From positions 186,001 through 250,000 of the forward strand of contig JAMPIV010008062.1 of NCBI GenBank assembly GCA_024509875.1: a stretch of DNA of 64,000 nucleotides, given 5' to 3'. A model generated the notes under the pieces. The model saw only the letters and a list, made by a program, of their open reading frames with translations, was not told where the DNA came from and did no database searches. The DNA is from Oreohelix idahoensis (Eukaryota > Mollusca > Gastropoda > Stylommatophora > Oreohelicidae). The translations under genes were made by a program, and so were the position numbers. Positions 31,620 to 42,579 of the stretch are shown in pieces (positions within the stretch are counted from its first letter, which is position 1; each line of letters starts with the position of its first letter).

Positions 31620-32945
31620 TACAAGGGGATTGACATAAGTCTTGGGCCTGACCATGAAGGACATGTCACAGAGAGCTGAAATTTTGTATAGTGTTTATTC
31701 CTTTTCAATATAGCCACCGTCTGAATTGACACACTTCTGCCATCTCTGCTTGACCTTGAAAAGACCTTGGGAGTAGAACACCCTATTTTTCAAACTGAAC
31801 CAGTCATCACATGCCAGTATAACCTCTTCATCGCTGTCAAAATGGTTTCCTTTTAGCTGTTTTTTAAGATTTGGGAATAGGAAAATGTCTGATGGAGCCA
31901 AATCTGGAGAATATGGTGGGTGTGGAAGAATTTCAATATTCAAATCGTTGGCTGCTAGCTGCACAAGCCGTGCTTTGTGAGAGGGCGCGTTGTTTTGAAG
32001 CAAAGGAAGATTTTGAGTGCGCGTTATCCCTCGTTTCCTGGTCACAACCTTTCTTAGTTTGGTGAGAAGATCTGCATAGTACTGTCCATTAACTGTGTTG
32101 CCACGAGGCAGATAATCTTTCAACAGGACACCTTTGCCGTCCCAAAGAACAGTCAGCATCACTTTTCCTGCAGATTTCTGCGCTCTCGGCTTGACAGGTG
32201 TTGGGGAGCCCGGGGTTTTCCATTGCATGCTGGCAATTTTGGATTCGGGGTCATAATGGTGTACCCAAGTCTCATCTACTGTCACCATGGTCTCCAAAAA
32301 ATTTTTTGACTGACACTTTTTGAGCACCTGTTGACAGCAATTTACCCTCGTTTGCTTCTGTTCACGTGTCAACAGTCGTGGAACCCAGCGTGCACACACT
32401 TTTCTCATGTTCAGTCTGATGTGTAAAATTCTATAAACTGTTCTTTCATTTAGTTTTACTCTACTAGCTATCTCCACAATTGTCATTTTTTCGATCCTGG
32501 TCAATGATTTTCTTCACTCTTGTTGCATTTTCATCGTTGCACTCTGAGGCTGGTCTACCAGATCTTGGCAGATCAGCAACATTTGAGCCGCCGCACTTAA
32601 ACTGTTGACACCAGTTTTTTTACCGAAGTATATGAAGGACAAGAATCATGAAACACTGGTTCCATCTCCCTGTGTATTTCTGTAGGTGTTTTTCCCTGAA
32701 ACATCAGAAATTTTATCACAGCTCTGGCTTCCTTCTTTTCCATTGTTTTGTCAAATCTTTGGAGCAGCAGATCCGGTCAATAGGGTACATTGCGCCGTGC
32801 ACCGTAGCGGGAAAACCCATTGAAGAAATAAATGCGTACTTCACACATTCAGTGCAAATATGATGAACTTTAAATGTGCCAAGTTTCATCTTCCTCCTGT
32901 GACTCCTTCATGGTCAGGCCCAAGACTTATGTCAATCCCCTTGTA
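31620..32945 (-). mobile_element. mariner element, 1.32 kb, 40-bp perfect TIRs, TA sites
   Basis: TA at 31620-31621 and 32944-32945. Both ends begin caaggggattgacataagtc and are identical for 40 bp. Length is normal for mariner. It lies in the intron next to the 31391-31517 exon and carries the transposase remnant on the minus strand. Confidence 0.95.
31695..32743 (-). pseudogene. mariner transposase, two A-run frameshifts and a lost catalytic Asp
   Basis: Starts at the ATG at 32743 (MEKKEARAVIKFLMFQGKTP). One extra A near 32623 and one near 32487 break the frame; the remaining 269-codon ORF is 31695-32504. That part has the helix-turn-helix end, TVDETWVHHY (D77), LLQNNAPSH where the second Asp is Asn (N171, codon at 31992-31994) and YSPDLAPSDIFLF (D206). 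Spacing of the last two is 34, as in D,D34D mariners. A G-to-A change explains the Asn. Cut-and-paste activity is not expected. Overall ~349 residues, the usual length. Confidence 0.9.
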
Positions 32946-32950
32946 ATGTA

Positions 32951-33170
32951 GTGTCTTTAGTAAATGATAGGCCTGGCCTTAACATGTGATCTGATCTCTT
33001 TCATTTGCTGATGAACACATTGATTTTAGTAATCCAGACCTCCTTGAGAGGTCAACTGTAATGTCTCTACTAAATGATAGGCCTGGCCTTAACATGTGAT
33101 CTGATCTCTTTCATTTGCTGATGAACACATTGATTTTAGTAATCCAGACCTCCTTGAGAGGTCAACTGTA
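32951..33170. repeat. 110-bp direct duplication beside the mariner
   Basis: taaatgataggcctggcctt at 32961 recurs at 33071 and the match continues to gtcaactgta at 33051 and 33161. The two copies look nearly identical. The block starts right after the mariner's right TA. Confidence 0.9.
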
Positions 33171-33415
33171 ATGCACCATGAGAAGTTAAAAAAAAAAAAA
33201 AAGATACAATAGAAGACCTCCTCATTTTATAGGGATTCCATTTGTCCTGGATTTTCTTGGATTATTCAGCTTAAAAGCCCTGAAAAACTTTGACAGGTAT
33301 ACCAAATTTCAAATAAAGATGATAGGTCTGGAATGAACTCAACCATAGTCACTCACATTCTTGATCAGACAAAGATAGTCAGAACTGACTTTGCCTGGGC
33401 AAAGTGATGGCAAAC

Positions 33416-33686
33416 AGTTCCAATGGGAGCCGCGCTGGTGTAATGGCTTCGGTGTTGTACTGGCGACCAGGTGTTCATGGTTCAAACCCGGGCGTCGGCG
33501 TTTGAAGAAATGTTTACGGCCGGAAATTTGACTGAATAGCCTGAACGGCTCCTGTGATAAACCCTCTGTGGATGGGAAGGAGCAAAGCTCCTGACCGGGT
33601 TGGAAGGAAAGTCCTCAGGTTCCCCAGCCTCGCAATGACATGTCATTGGGCCGAAGGGCTGAAAGCCCAAGTGCTGCTGGTTAAGG

Positions 33687-33725
<39 letters not shown>

Positions 33726-33730
33726 CCAAT
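33416..33730 (+). mobile_element. Young tRNA-derived SINE S4 with poly-A tail and 9-bp TSD
   Basis: agttccaat at 33416-33424 and 33722-33730. The SINE starts gggagccgcgctggtgtaat (A box tggtgtaatggcttcgg), has B box ggttcaaaccc and ends in about 34 A. GC-rich body; the clean tail and TSD suggest recent insertion. Confidence 0.9.
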
Positions 33731-34409
33731 CAACATGTTTTTTTTTCATACTTTGTTAATTCTTTGATAGTGTTAAAATTTAAATTCAGTTCTTTTCATG
33801 TTTTTTTCCCCTTTAAAGTATGGTAACGTTATACAAAGTTGTAAAGGAAATTAAATAAGGGTTAATAAAATATAAAATTGGGAAAATATAACAAAAACTA
33901 GTTCAAATACACCAGCCTTAAAAACTGGCCTCAAATTACGAACATGTGGCAATACTGGCCTGTTGTCCTTACAGAGTTAATGCAATTAACATAAGATAAG
34001 TTATTGTATAAACGTTAGCATGTGTAAGAGAAGTGGAAGACAGTAAAGTAAAGTTTGATAACAAGAACTATTTAACATATTATACTTGTATCAAACTGTG
34101 CTTTACTCATTTCTGTTTCCTACACTTGCTTGCTCAGCAGTAGGCACTGTGTTATAGTGTGCATGGCTTCTGGTCATCTCGTGCTTGCACAATCTGCAAC
34201 ATCAGGAAATGTGCCCCTGAGAAAATGATCTTTAAATGATAGTTTGAAAGAACCAACCCTTTTATAAGGACAGCTTCAATGGCACAAGCTGATAAAGAAG
34301 CAGTCATTTTTTTAGGCAGGTAAGATAAATAATCCCCCCCAAAAAATAGAAGTGTTCCATTTTACTCTCAATTTATCTGTGTATTTTAAGGCATATAATA
34401 ATGTGTCTC
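33731..34409. other. Intron sequence
   Basis: AT-rich with no exon. The reverse of ttaactctgtaaggacaac at 33958-33976 might be one end of a piggyBac-like MITE, but the partner end is not found. Confidence 0.35.
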
Positions 34410-34750
34410 TAACTCAGAGCCACCAAGAAGACATGCACACCATCATAGTGGGAAGAAACTGGAATTCAGTTGGCCACATCATCAGAAGAGATCCTGACAC
34501 CATCCGCAGAACTTCCATGCTATGGACTGCAGAAGGAAAGCAAAGATAGCCAAATGCCACCTGGTGGGAGAACTGTGGAGGTAGAAATGCTAAGTATGAA
34601 CCAGAGCTGGGGCACCACACGAAGGATGGCTGTCGACTGAGTAAAGTGGAGACAGTGTGTTGCTGCCCTACAAGACGTCACCAGGAGTAATGGCTACTGA
34701 TTGCTTTGTCAGTCAGCGGCCTAGGACCAAAGAAGTGAAGAAGAATATCA
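34410..34750 (+). pseudogene. LINE-H 3' fragment (older copy)
   Basis: SHQEDMHTIIVGRNWNSVGH then IIRRDP, and after frame breaks MNQSWGTTRRMAVD-like text, ending gaagtgaagaagaat. Same family as 28357-28523, more diverged. Confidence 0.7.
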
Positions 34751-34857
34751 AGTCTATCTGAAGGCTGAGCAGAATAAACTAAATTTTCCAGCTTTTAATT
34801 TTCGTAATATGGGATCTTTATGAGTCAATACCAAGAAAAAATTCTGACTTGATATTT

Positions 34858-35060
34858 CATCATCAACATTATCAGTTTCCTGTTTGCTCCTCATTGAGCA
34901 TGGAGCCACGACTGCCACTGGTCCCCGAGCAGGAAGCCTGCACCAAATATTTGTGTACTTTTGCAGTAGTGGTTTCTATAGCAATATGTTTTAAATGATG
35001 AAGTTGTCAGCCTCATACATATCACCTTTTTTGACATGTCTGAGAGATCATTCAAGGGTG
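34858..35060 (+). repeat. S1 repeat copy
   Basis: catcatcaacattatcagtt, gctcctcattgagcatggag, agtggtttctatagcaatat and aaatgatgaagttgtcagcc. Confidence 0.65.
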
Positions 35061-35774
35061 CATTCCTATAGTCAGTTACAACCGAAGAGGGCTACAACTA
35101 CTATCCTTTGAAGGTAAATATAACATGTTAATTAAAAGAGGAACAAAAATATTAGGAAAGACTTAAAATGGCATACACAAATTATAAATTGATAAGTTAC
35201 ATTTGCAGGTTAAACTATGACATGATGAACAAGGTGATACGTTACATTAAAGTCTGTGATGAGAACTGATACACTGTACACAAGATACTAAATAAGGTTT
35301 AAAAAACATAAACTCTTATAGTGCAGTGTTCAGAAGCTAAACGCCCCTCACCGTCATTGATATTTAAAAAACCAGTGAGTAGATAATAGCAACAAATTAG
35401 TTGTTATACATAGTTAATGTTTTAATACTTCATGTTTGTTAATGTTGTTATCCCTTGAAAAAAAATTATCTAATATCAATAGATGTAAAAGCTATCAATA
35501 ATGCCTTCATTACTTTTTTTAGTTCTTTATCCTCAGGATAATTCTGACATGGACTCTGACTATTCCATCTTCCTTCTATCATCTGCACAACTATACCGTT
35601 TCATGTCTTTTAGTCCAACATGAATAACATTACTCTAAATGTTCAGTAAGTAAATAGAAAGGCTTGGGCTACACTAAAAAATTCAGAATTTTTTATCATC
35701 TCTGCCAGAGTATATATACATATCATTGTTGTAATAAGTCATACATTTCAGTATTACCAGTTGCAAAGACTTAC
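35061..35774. other. Intron sequence without recognised feature
   Basis: AT-rich; no ORF of note, no repeat edge. Confidence 0.4.
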
Positions 35775-35828
35775 TTGCCCACGTGCTATTATGGTCTCAT
35801 GTTCATTTGAAACATTTTTTATGGTTTT
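35775..35828 (-). CDS. CFAP54: CFAP54-like small exon (18 codons)
   Basis: Acceptor gattaactttccag, donor GGGCAA|gtaagt (near-perfect consensus). It encodes KTIKNVSNEHETIIARGQ in phase 0/0. From memory, vertebrate CFAP54 joins the neighbouring exon sequences more directly, so this may be a lineage insertion or alternative exon. Confidence 0.6.
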
Positions 35829-36479
35829 CTGGAAAGTTAATCTTCATATTATGCCAGTAAGGGACAACAACAGGGACTTCACAAATGTTTATCAGTACTA
35901 AAATATTGTGACACTATTTAGAAACTAGACAAACGAAACCTTGGCAAATTAAAAATAACAGCAGCAAAAAATGTGAACATGTGAATATCTGAAACAGTAA
36001 AACAGTAAGTGCAATTTAGATAATACAAAATATTTTATTTTGACAAGTAAATAAAAGTAAAGCCATAAGATAATCCTGCACATTTCATATTCACAAAAAA
36101 AAAGTAACGTAAACTGAAACAAGTCTTGTGAACAAGTTCAAAACATTTCAGTAAACTGCAAAAACATCCCTACAAAATTATAAACAATGAAACATTAATG
36201 AAAAGAGCAGTTTTAGAAACTCCTTTGTAATTTTTTAAAAAAACTCTGTCTCTTCATATGTGCTAAGGCAGATAATATATATGCATTCATTCACATACAC
36301 GTACAGGGATAAATGCACATAAATTTATATAAATATTAGCAATAGGCATAATAACTGATAAGAAATGTGTAACAGTATAAAATGAAAATTTAGTACATAA
36401 AAATTTGTTGTGACAGTTAACTCTACAGCGTCCTGTTTGTCTATAGTATCCGATAAACAAAAGTACTCTTGTTATTGTC
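35829..36479. other. Intron sequence without recognised feature
   Basis: AT-rich, with no credible exon; one 64-codon minus open frame is probably chance. Confidence 0.4.
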
Positions 36480-37790
36480 ATTGTTGATCAGAATCGACGT
36501 CACTGCACTCCGGGCAAACCCATAGGTGCTCAGTCTCCCTCAGCAAATGTCAAAGGGTATGAATGCTAATTGTTCCTGTTACACGTTAGTTGCATACACG
36601 CCGGATGTATACTCTCATATGTCCATCCCTGCTGGTCTTATGTTTGATGCCAAATTCCAGCAATCTTAGCCTTGATGGTTCATCAATTGCAGTGTCATTC
36701 TCTAACAGGCAATCAGTAATTGTCCTCAGCATCTCTCCCTTATCCTTATTCAGTGCACCTTCTATGGGTGCTCTTGAAGCTAGTCTATCAGCTCTGTCTT
36801 TAAAGCATACCCCTGCATGACCAGGACAATAGATCCACAACAGTTCCTGAAGATTCGAGCTTTCTATGGAGGTTTTCCATTCATGCCGAAGCCATCCACT
36901 TTGACTTTCCGAAACATGGATTGTGAGTCTGACACAATAACTGCCATTGCTAATGAAGTCTCAGACAACCACCTTAAGGCTGCAGTAGCTGCCTCTACCT
37001 CCATTCTCAATGCTGGAGGTTGTTGTCATGTAAGCCCTACTATGTTCAGCGACGATTCTGCCCTTTACTCTAGCAGAGAAGCCCCACCTAGATTTCTCAA
37101 CGTGGATTACAGACCCATCAGTGTACACAATGGCATCATTATCCCCAGCATGATCATTTATTAGTTGATCAATTTCCAGCTGTGCTCTTCCATTGGCCCA
37201 AGTTCTGAACTCTCTACCAAGGCTGATGATGACTTGTTGGTAATTAGTCCAGTTCTCATCTGATTTACTCCACTCTGCCCCTTTGAATATATTTTCAACT
37301 GTGGTCACCTGCTTAATCGTTGCCTTTGCCTGTGCCATCCATGACTTCCTCCGCTTTAGTCTCCCTTAACGTTAGCTATGTTTCCATGTAGGGCGTGCCT
37401 TTTGTCTGTGGTTACTCGCATATAGGCTTTTGACTGAACCATCGCATACCTGGATCTGATTGACAGTAATCCAAGCATGTACCGCATCATCATGATGGGG
37501 GTATCCCACGTACAGCCCAAGACTACACGCATTCCTTCATTTTGAATTTGTTCCAATCGTTCACAGCGTGATATTGACAGCGTGAGTATTCCCAGACCAT
37601 ACTCGATGACAAGACACAACTAATTGATTATACAGGAGAAACAGTAATCTCTGTTCCAGGTGCGCTGTGGTCATTGTTTTTAGGGCTCCCAGACTTCTGT
37701 TGCACTTTTGTATGATTAGATCAACATGGTACTTGTATGATAACTCGTGATCGAATGTTATTCCGGGGTATTTCAGCTTGTCTTGCCTTA
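36480..37790 (-). pseudogene. LINE-D tail (RT thumb and RNase H), minus strand
   Basis: Reading leftwards: KYPGITFDHEL-like palm, EYGLGILTLSISRCERLEQI, VLGCTWDTPIMMMRYMLGLL, then the RNase H core NDAIVYTDGSVIHVEKSRWG and WIYCPGHAGVCFKDRADRLA, ending with a CPECSDVDSDQQ-like tail near 36490. Frameshifts and stops at several points. Better kept than 1400-2640: the first RNase H Asp (YTDGS) and the late PGHAGV-DRAD block remain. Confidence 0.8.
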
Positions 37791-37924
37791 ATAAGTACTC
37801 TTATAATAAGGAATTAACTCATTCTATCTTAGGCAATATTAAGGATTTACCCAGGCACAACAATGGAAGCCAAGTTTTTTACACAGATGATATTTTTAAA
37901 ACCGGTAAATTAAATTTTATATGA

Positions 37925-38145
37925 AAATATCTCATTCATCATCATGTGACGTATTCTTTCCAGAACGTTGTTTCCATTACAGCTGCTCTGAACGCATCAC
38001 GATTCTGGGCAAGTCGACCTGCATCAGCCAAAGACAAGTTCAGACTCTCTGTGATGTCCTGGGTCCACCATCGTCTAGGTCGACCCCCTCCCCTTTTTCC
38101 AGGGACCATGCCTTCCATCACTATTTTTTCCATATCTCATAAATA
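37925..38145 (-). pseudogene. LINE 3' fragment
   Basis: MEKIVMEGMVPGKRGGGRPR then RWWTQDITESLNLSLADAGR resembles the basic C-terminus of a non-LTR ORF2. Family differs from LINE-A and LINE-G. 63 codons open. Confidence 0.65.
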
Positions 38146-38550
38146 TCTCATATATTATATATATTGTTGTTTATCTGTATTGTTGTAAATTGGCCGAAGA
38201 ATATTTAGAAGTCTTAAATGCAACAAATAAGTTTGTTTAATATCATTTAAAGAGAAAACATGAAAAAAATCGGACTGAAACGAAACAGGCATAAAACGGG
38301 AAAATTAATATACCATGCCCTACGTATCATGGAATATAAAGAGTAAAGGAAAGTAATGAATGCACTTTAGTTTCTGTTGTTGAATATGTTGGAAATTTTA
38401 CTTTGTTGACAGCATACGCTCACCCTCTCTCACAGCTATAAATCTGTAGAAGCAGTCTTGCAGTAATGTCAGTATTGAATGTAAACTGCAACAGTGTTGA
38501 GACATATTATTGACAGCTTTACTTGCAACAATAAATCACTCACTCACAAT

Positions 38551-38754
38551 CTTAAATTAGGAGAACTGATCAAACGGTCACCCATAAACTGTGAAAACAC
38601 CATTTACAAACATCCACTCTTAAATTAGGAGAACTGATCCAACGGTCACCCATAAACTGTGAAAACACCATTTATAAACATCCACTCTTAAATTATGAGA
38701 ACTGACCGATCGGTCACTCATAAACTGTGAAAACAAAATTTATAAACATTTTAA
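38551..38754. repeat. 68-bp tandem repeat, three copies
   Basis: Unit begins cttaaattaggagaactgat and includes cggtcacccataaactgtga. Copies start at 38551, 38619 and 38687; the third is more diverged. Confidence 0.92.
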
Positions 38755-38914
38755 ACACAAGTCATGTGAACAGAAGTAGAACTCTGCGAAACAGACCAAC
38801 CGCTGATTCAGTTGTCCTCAAAGTGAATTCTATTGGCTCTTCTTGATCCTGTTTTGTATACGAAGATCACAAAACAATAAAGTCACCTGCTTTATATATT
38901 ATTTCATAAACAAT

Positions 38915-39425
38915 AAAAGATTGTGTGGGTTCGGAGTGGCTGAGAGGTATGGCATTCACATCAAGTTCTAGAGGTACTGGGTTCAATTACCAGTTAAGGG
39001 AATATAATTTATGGACATTTTTTTTCAGAACCAGTGGTCCTAATGGTGTCATACTCTCCCCTGATCTTCTGGGCAGTGAGATCGGATGCCTAGCCTTCTC
39101 GGATAAGGGCAAAAAAACTGGAGGTCCCGTGTGCAAGTTCTGCACGTTAAAAAAATCCCACGGCAGTTGGAAATAGTAAAGAGTAGGCCTATCAGGCCGC
39201 TGCCCTGGCAAAATTTTAAAAAATTAGAAACCTACCCAGCACAAAAATATTTATAGAATGTATGATTCTTATTTAGACACATTGGGATTCTCGCCGGTGC
39301 TATGGAGTTCATGCACTGTGCTGAGATTCTCCTGTGTGATCTAAAGGAGGCGATCGGAGCACTGATGGAGTTATCCATGGGCAATGAAGATAGTCCTTAA
39401 AACCAAACCAAACCAAAAGATTGTG
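38915..39425 (+). mobile_element. Long tRNA-derived SINE S5, 489 bp, 11-bp TSD
   Basis: aaaagattgtg at 38915-38925 and 39415-39425. Head: tcggagtggctgagaggtat (A box of a Leu/Ser-type tRNA) and gggttcaattacc (B box). Tail (aaacc)n at 39400-39414. The long body and non-poly-A tail suggest a LINE partner with that 3' end. Confidence 0.88.
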
Positions 39426-39884
39426 CAGTGAAGGCATATAAACATCCGGTCATTTATGAAAATGGTGCATTTTTTGGAAAACAAAATAGAATGTACCCAT
39501 TAATATGTCTTAATAGCCTTACGTTCTTCTTAAAAATAAATTAAGGTATAAATAGCGTATGCTTTAAAATATTTGATATATGTTTTCGTAGATTATTGTT
39601 TGTATTTTTATTTTTTAGTTTAGTTGTAAACCAATAATAAGATTAATAAATGTATGTGCCTACCTGTAGTTTCAGGAATTAGTAATTAACGAGTTTCAAT
39701 GCAACTGTTAAAACAAGTTAGAATATGTAAAATTTGTATGCATAATTAATTATTTATACTTTTGAATCAATACATTTTATACCAAACAATAAACGAATTA
39801 CAATATGTGATTTATATGATAATTTTAATACTTATTTGTATGTTTAAGTAGAAGACAATAAGTTAATTAGAATATGTGATATAT

Positions 39885-39885
<1 letters not shown>
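39426..39885. other. Intron sequence without recognised feature
   Basis: AT-rich, leading into the TA microsatellite. gacaataa-gaattagaatatgtga blocks recur loosely at 39650-39880 and 40415-40440. Confidence 0.4.

Positions 39886-39977
<92 letters not shown>
39886..39977. repeat. (TA)n microsatellite, about 45 units
   Basis: Uninterrupted tatata from 39891 to about 39976. Capable of cruciform formation and prone to length error in assembly. Confidence 0.98.
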
Positions 39978-39980
<3 letters not shown>

Positions 39981-40457
39981 ATTTACACTATTTGTTTGTA
40001 TGTTTAAGTACAAAATTTTGGTTTTGTTTTTGAACCCCGCACTTGAAAGCTGGAGTTTTTTGTGTGCAGGGGATACCCAGTTCAACCCCATGTGGGTTAT
40101 AATTTGGGTATATAGTGTTCATCATTGCATATAGTGTATTACTTTGTTGTTTTTCTTATGTGTTGGCTCTTCCAGGCTGTAATTTATCTGCCGTTTGTTG
40201 TGGCAATGTTTAATGTCTATGTTGCCTGTAATGTTTCTTCTTCCATGATACCATATTGCTCTCTCTCACCATTGACATCTTTTTGTCTGCTGGGCTTTTG
40301 TTGGTTTTGGATTGGTGGTTTTTGTTTGTTTGTTTTTTATTTTATTTTTTTAATTTGATTCTTCCACGGATATTGAATGGACTTTTTGGTTTGTTTTTTT
40401 GTTTTAAGTACAAGACAATAAATGAATTAGAATATTATGATATGCGTTTATCATAAA

Positions 40458-40712
40458 ACCAAGAAGTTACTTTCATAAATGTGTGCTTGTGCAGAACAGA
40501 AAGACTGAAATGGTAGGACAGGCACCATTGTGGAACTGATGAAATGAACCAGACAAGTACCAGTGAAACAAGATGTGAGGAGAAGATGCTGGCACTGGAT
40601 AAGACATACATAGAGAAAACCAGCTGATAGCAGTACAAGGCAGTTTATGTTCTAGAATCCTCTGAGATTAAAAAAAAACCAATAGAGAAGAGAACTGGAG
40701 ATGGACATAAAT
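40458..40712 (+). pseudogene. LINE-G fragment, part 1
   Basis: gtgcttgtgcagaacagaaa, gtggaactgatgaaatgaac and gatgtgaggagaagatgctg. Its continuation appears at 42385-42530, so later insertions may separate the two parts. Confidence 0.6.
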
Positions 40713-40734
40713 AAATATAAGTAATTAACAGACA

Positions 40735-40940
40735 CTCGGTGGACAGAAAGAAGGACATCACTCAACCGGAAAGAAATATAAGGGATAGGCTCCCGGGAAT
40801 CAGACCAAGGACGCCAATCAAATGGCGCCACCATCACCTTGCTGTGAAAGTAAATCGTGAAAGGACGCACAGTCAATTTAGCACCGCAAAGAAAGTGCTT
40901 CATCGGCCGCGGTCATTCTCACCACACTTACACAACTATG
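40735..40940. other. GC-richer stretch of unknown origin
   Basis: Open on both strands over about 70-80 codons (plus: KKDITQPERNIRDRLPGIRP). Composition differs from the AT-rich surroundings. No splice sites or family recognised; possibly a piece of an unlisted transposon. Confidence 0.3.
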
Positions 40941-41275
40941 GTATATAGCAGTGCTGTTCAACCATTGTGCTGCAAGTGTTCACTTGGTGTGAAGTGACGC
41001 CAGGCAGAATACATCATATAATGGTATACAAAATTATATGTGATAGTAAATTTTTGCAAAAGAATTTCACACGTACAATTTTACAAATAATGAATTGAAT
41101 TATGATCATTTACCAATCCATCACAAACAATTAGGAAGCATTGTCTTATGATTGCATCAAATGTTTAAATATTTACCATACCCATCTATTTAAATATTAT
41201 AGTGTCCCGCGGAATTTTGAAGGGCTCTTTAAGTGTGCCGCAAAGCAAAAAAGGTTGCTGAGCACTGGTATATAG
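40941..41275. mobile_element. hAT MITE, 319 bp, 8-bp TSD
   Basis: gtatatag at 40941-40948 and 41268-41275. Ends cagtgctgttcaaccattgt and, reversed, cagtgctcagcaacctttt, the classical CAGTG hAT terminus. Subterminal ttgtgctgc / gtgccgc motifs. No coding. Confidence 0.92.
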
Positions 41276-41328
41276 GACTGGTGAACAACTCAGACATTTA
41301 AAGACTCAATCACTAATATAACTTTCCT

Positions 41329-42360
41329 ATCAGCAAGTTCATTGTGGGTATTGTTCATTGTGGGTATAGTTTCTCATAACCCAATCAATAGCTATTCCAA
41401 AAAGTAGTGGTGACATAATACAGCCTTGTTTCACCCCTGTTTCTACTGTAAACCATTCTGTATTCCCTTTATTTGTTCTAACACAACATCTTGCATTGTC
41501 ATATAGGGTATAAAATGGACAAATGGAAAATTCCTGGGGGACCTGGATTTCGCAGATGATGTAGCATTCTTAAGTTCAACACCAAGACAATCCCAAGAAG
41601 CAATAAATAATTTGTGTCATCTCTCGGTTAAAATTGGTCTCCAAATAAATGCCTCTAAAACTAAAGCTATGAACTTTTCTAACGAGACCTTTGATATCAT
41701 CTTGAACGGGGAAAAACTACAGAAAGTTGAAAGTTTCAATTATTTAGGCAGTAAAATGACTCAGGATGGTGACACAACAAGAGAAATCCATACTAGAATT
41801 GCTTTGGCAGCTAGCGCCTTCAATAGATTATCTAACATTTGGAAATTACGATCATTGAATATACATACCAAGCTTCGTCTGTTTAATTCAAATGTTATCT
41901 CAGTGTTAACATACGGCTGTGAGAGTTGGAAAATAACAAAATCATTGGAGAACAAGCTGAATACATTCGAGAACAAATGTCTTAGAAAACTCATGAACAT
42001 CAGTTGGAAAGAATTCAAGACTAATCGACAAATAAGAGAAGACTCTAGGCAGAAATATGTCTCCGACTATATAAGGAAAAGACGATGGTCATATATCGGT
42101 CATGTCCTACGAATGCAAAACAACAGAATACCACTACAGGCGCTCACTTGGGTTCCTGAGGGTAAGCGGAAAAAAGGAAGACCAAAAGAAACACTCAGAA
42201 GAACAATAATAAGAGAAGGAAGAACGTTGGGCCTAAATAGTGTGCAAGAGCTAAGAGGAGTGGCGTCACAACGAACAACCTGGAGAGCACTGGTTTCTGC
42301 CTTATGCGCCGTGTTTGGCGCTTAAAGAATTTATTATTATTATTATTATTATCAGCAAGT
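41329..42360 (+). mobile_element. LINE-C insertion with 5' inversion and 10-bp TSD
   Basis: atcagcaagt at 41329-41338 and 42351-42360. 41339-~41507 reads, on the minus strand, RT text up to GVKQGCIMSPLLFGIAIDWV; from ~41508 the plus strand continues with the next RT block, LDFADDVAFLSS. The tail is (tta)n. This is the signature of 5' inversion (twin priming) during target-primed reverse transcription. Confidence 0.9.
41612..42325 (+). CDS. LINE-C reverse transcriptase C-terminal fragment
   Basis: 237 open codons after an internal ATG; the frame is open upstream to the inversion point and includes FADD at about 41550. Contains YLGSKMTQDGDT, VLTYGCESWKIT, RWSYIGHVLRM and the basic end KRKKGRPKETLRR. 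5' part inverted, so no functional product. Confidence 0.78.
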   Translation: MCHLSVKIGLQINASKTKAMNFSNETFDIILNGEKLQKVESFNYLGSKMTQDGDTTREIHTRIALAASAFNRLSNIWKLRSLNIHTKLRLFNSNVISVLTYGCESWKITKSLENKLNTFENKCLRKLMNISWKEFKTNRQIREDSRQKYVSDYIRKRRWSYIGHVLRMQNNRIPLQALTWVPEGKRKKGRPKETLRRTIIREGRTLGLNSVQELRGVASQRTTWRALVSALCAVFGA

Positions 42361-42384
42361 ATAAACCCAAACAAAGGCTGAAAT

Positions 42385-42535
42385 ACTTTTTGAGACGGAC
42401 ATAAAAGGGATAAAGACACAGAAAGACCGTGAACGAATGGCACAGGACAGAAAGGCTTAGAAGGTATTTGTTAATGACCTAATCTCCATTGGGAGCTGAA
42501 ATGTAATGGAACAGTTAATTTATCGTAACTTACTG
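42385..42535 (+). pseudogene. LINE-G fragment, part 2
   Basis: gagacggacataaaagggat, aatggcacaggacagaaagg and ccattgggagctgaaatgta follow in LINE-G order from the piece at 40458-40712. Confidence 0.55.
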
Positions 42536-42579
42536 ATGCCCTTATGGAGGGCTTCATTTACAAACAAACTGGAAGTTAC

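Noticed and set aside
33950..33976. End of another piggyBac MITE (reverse of ttaactctgtaagg)
   Set aside because: No partner end could be paired with it.
39867..40091. 74-codon minus-strand protein with IYIYIY tract
   Set aside because: Translation of the (TA)n microsatellite.
40735..40945. Host exon
   Set aside because: Open on both strands and GC-richer, but no acceptor/donor pair fits the CFAP54 phase and no family is recognised.
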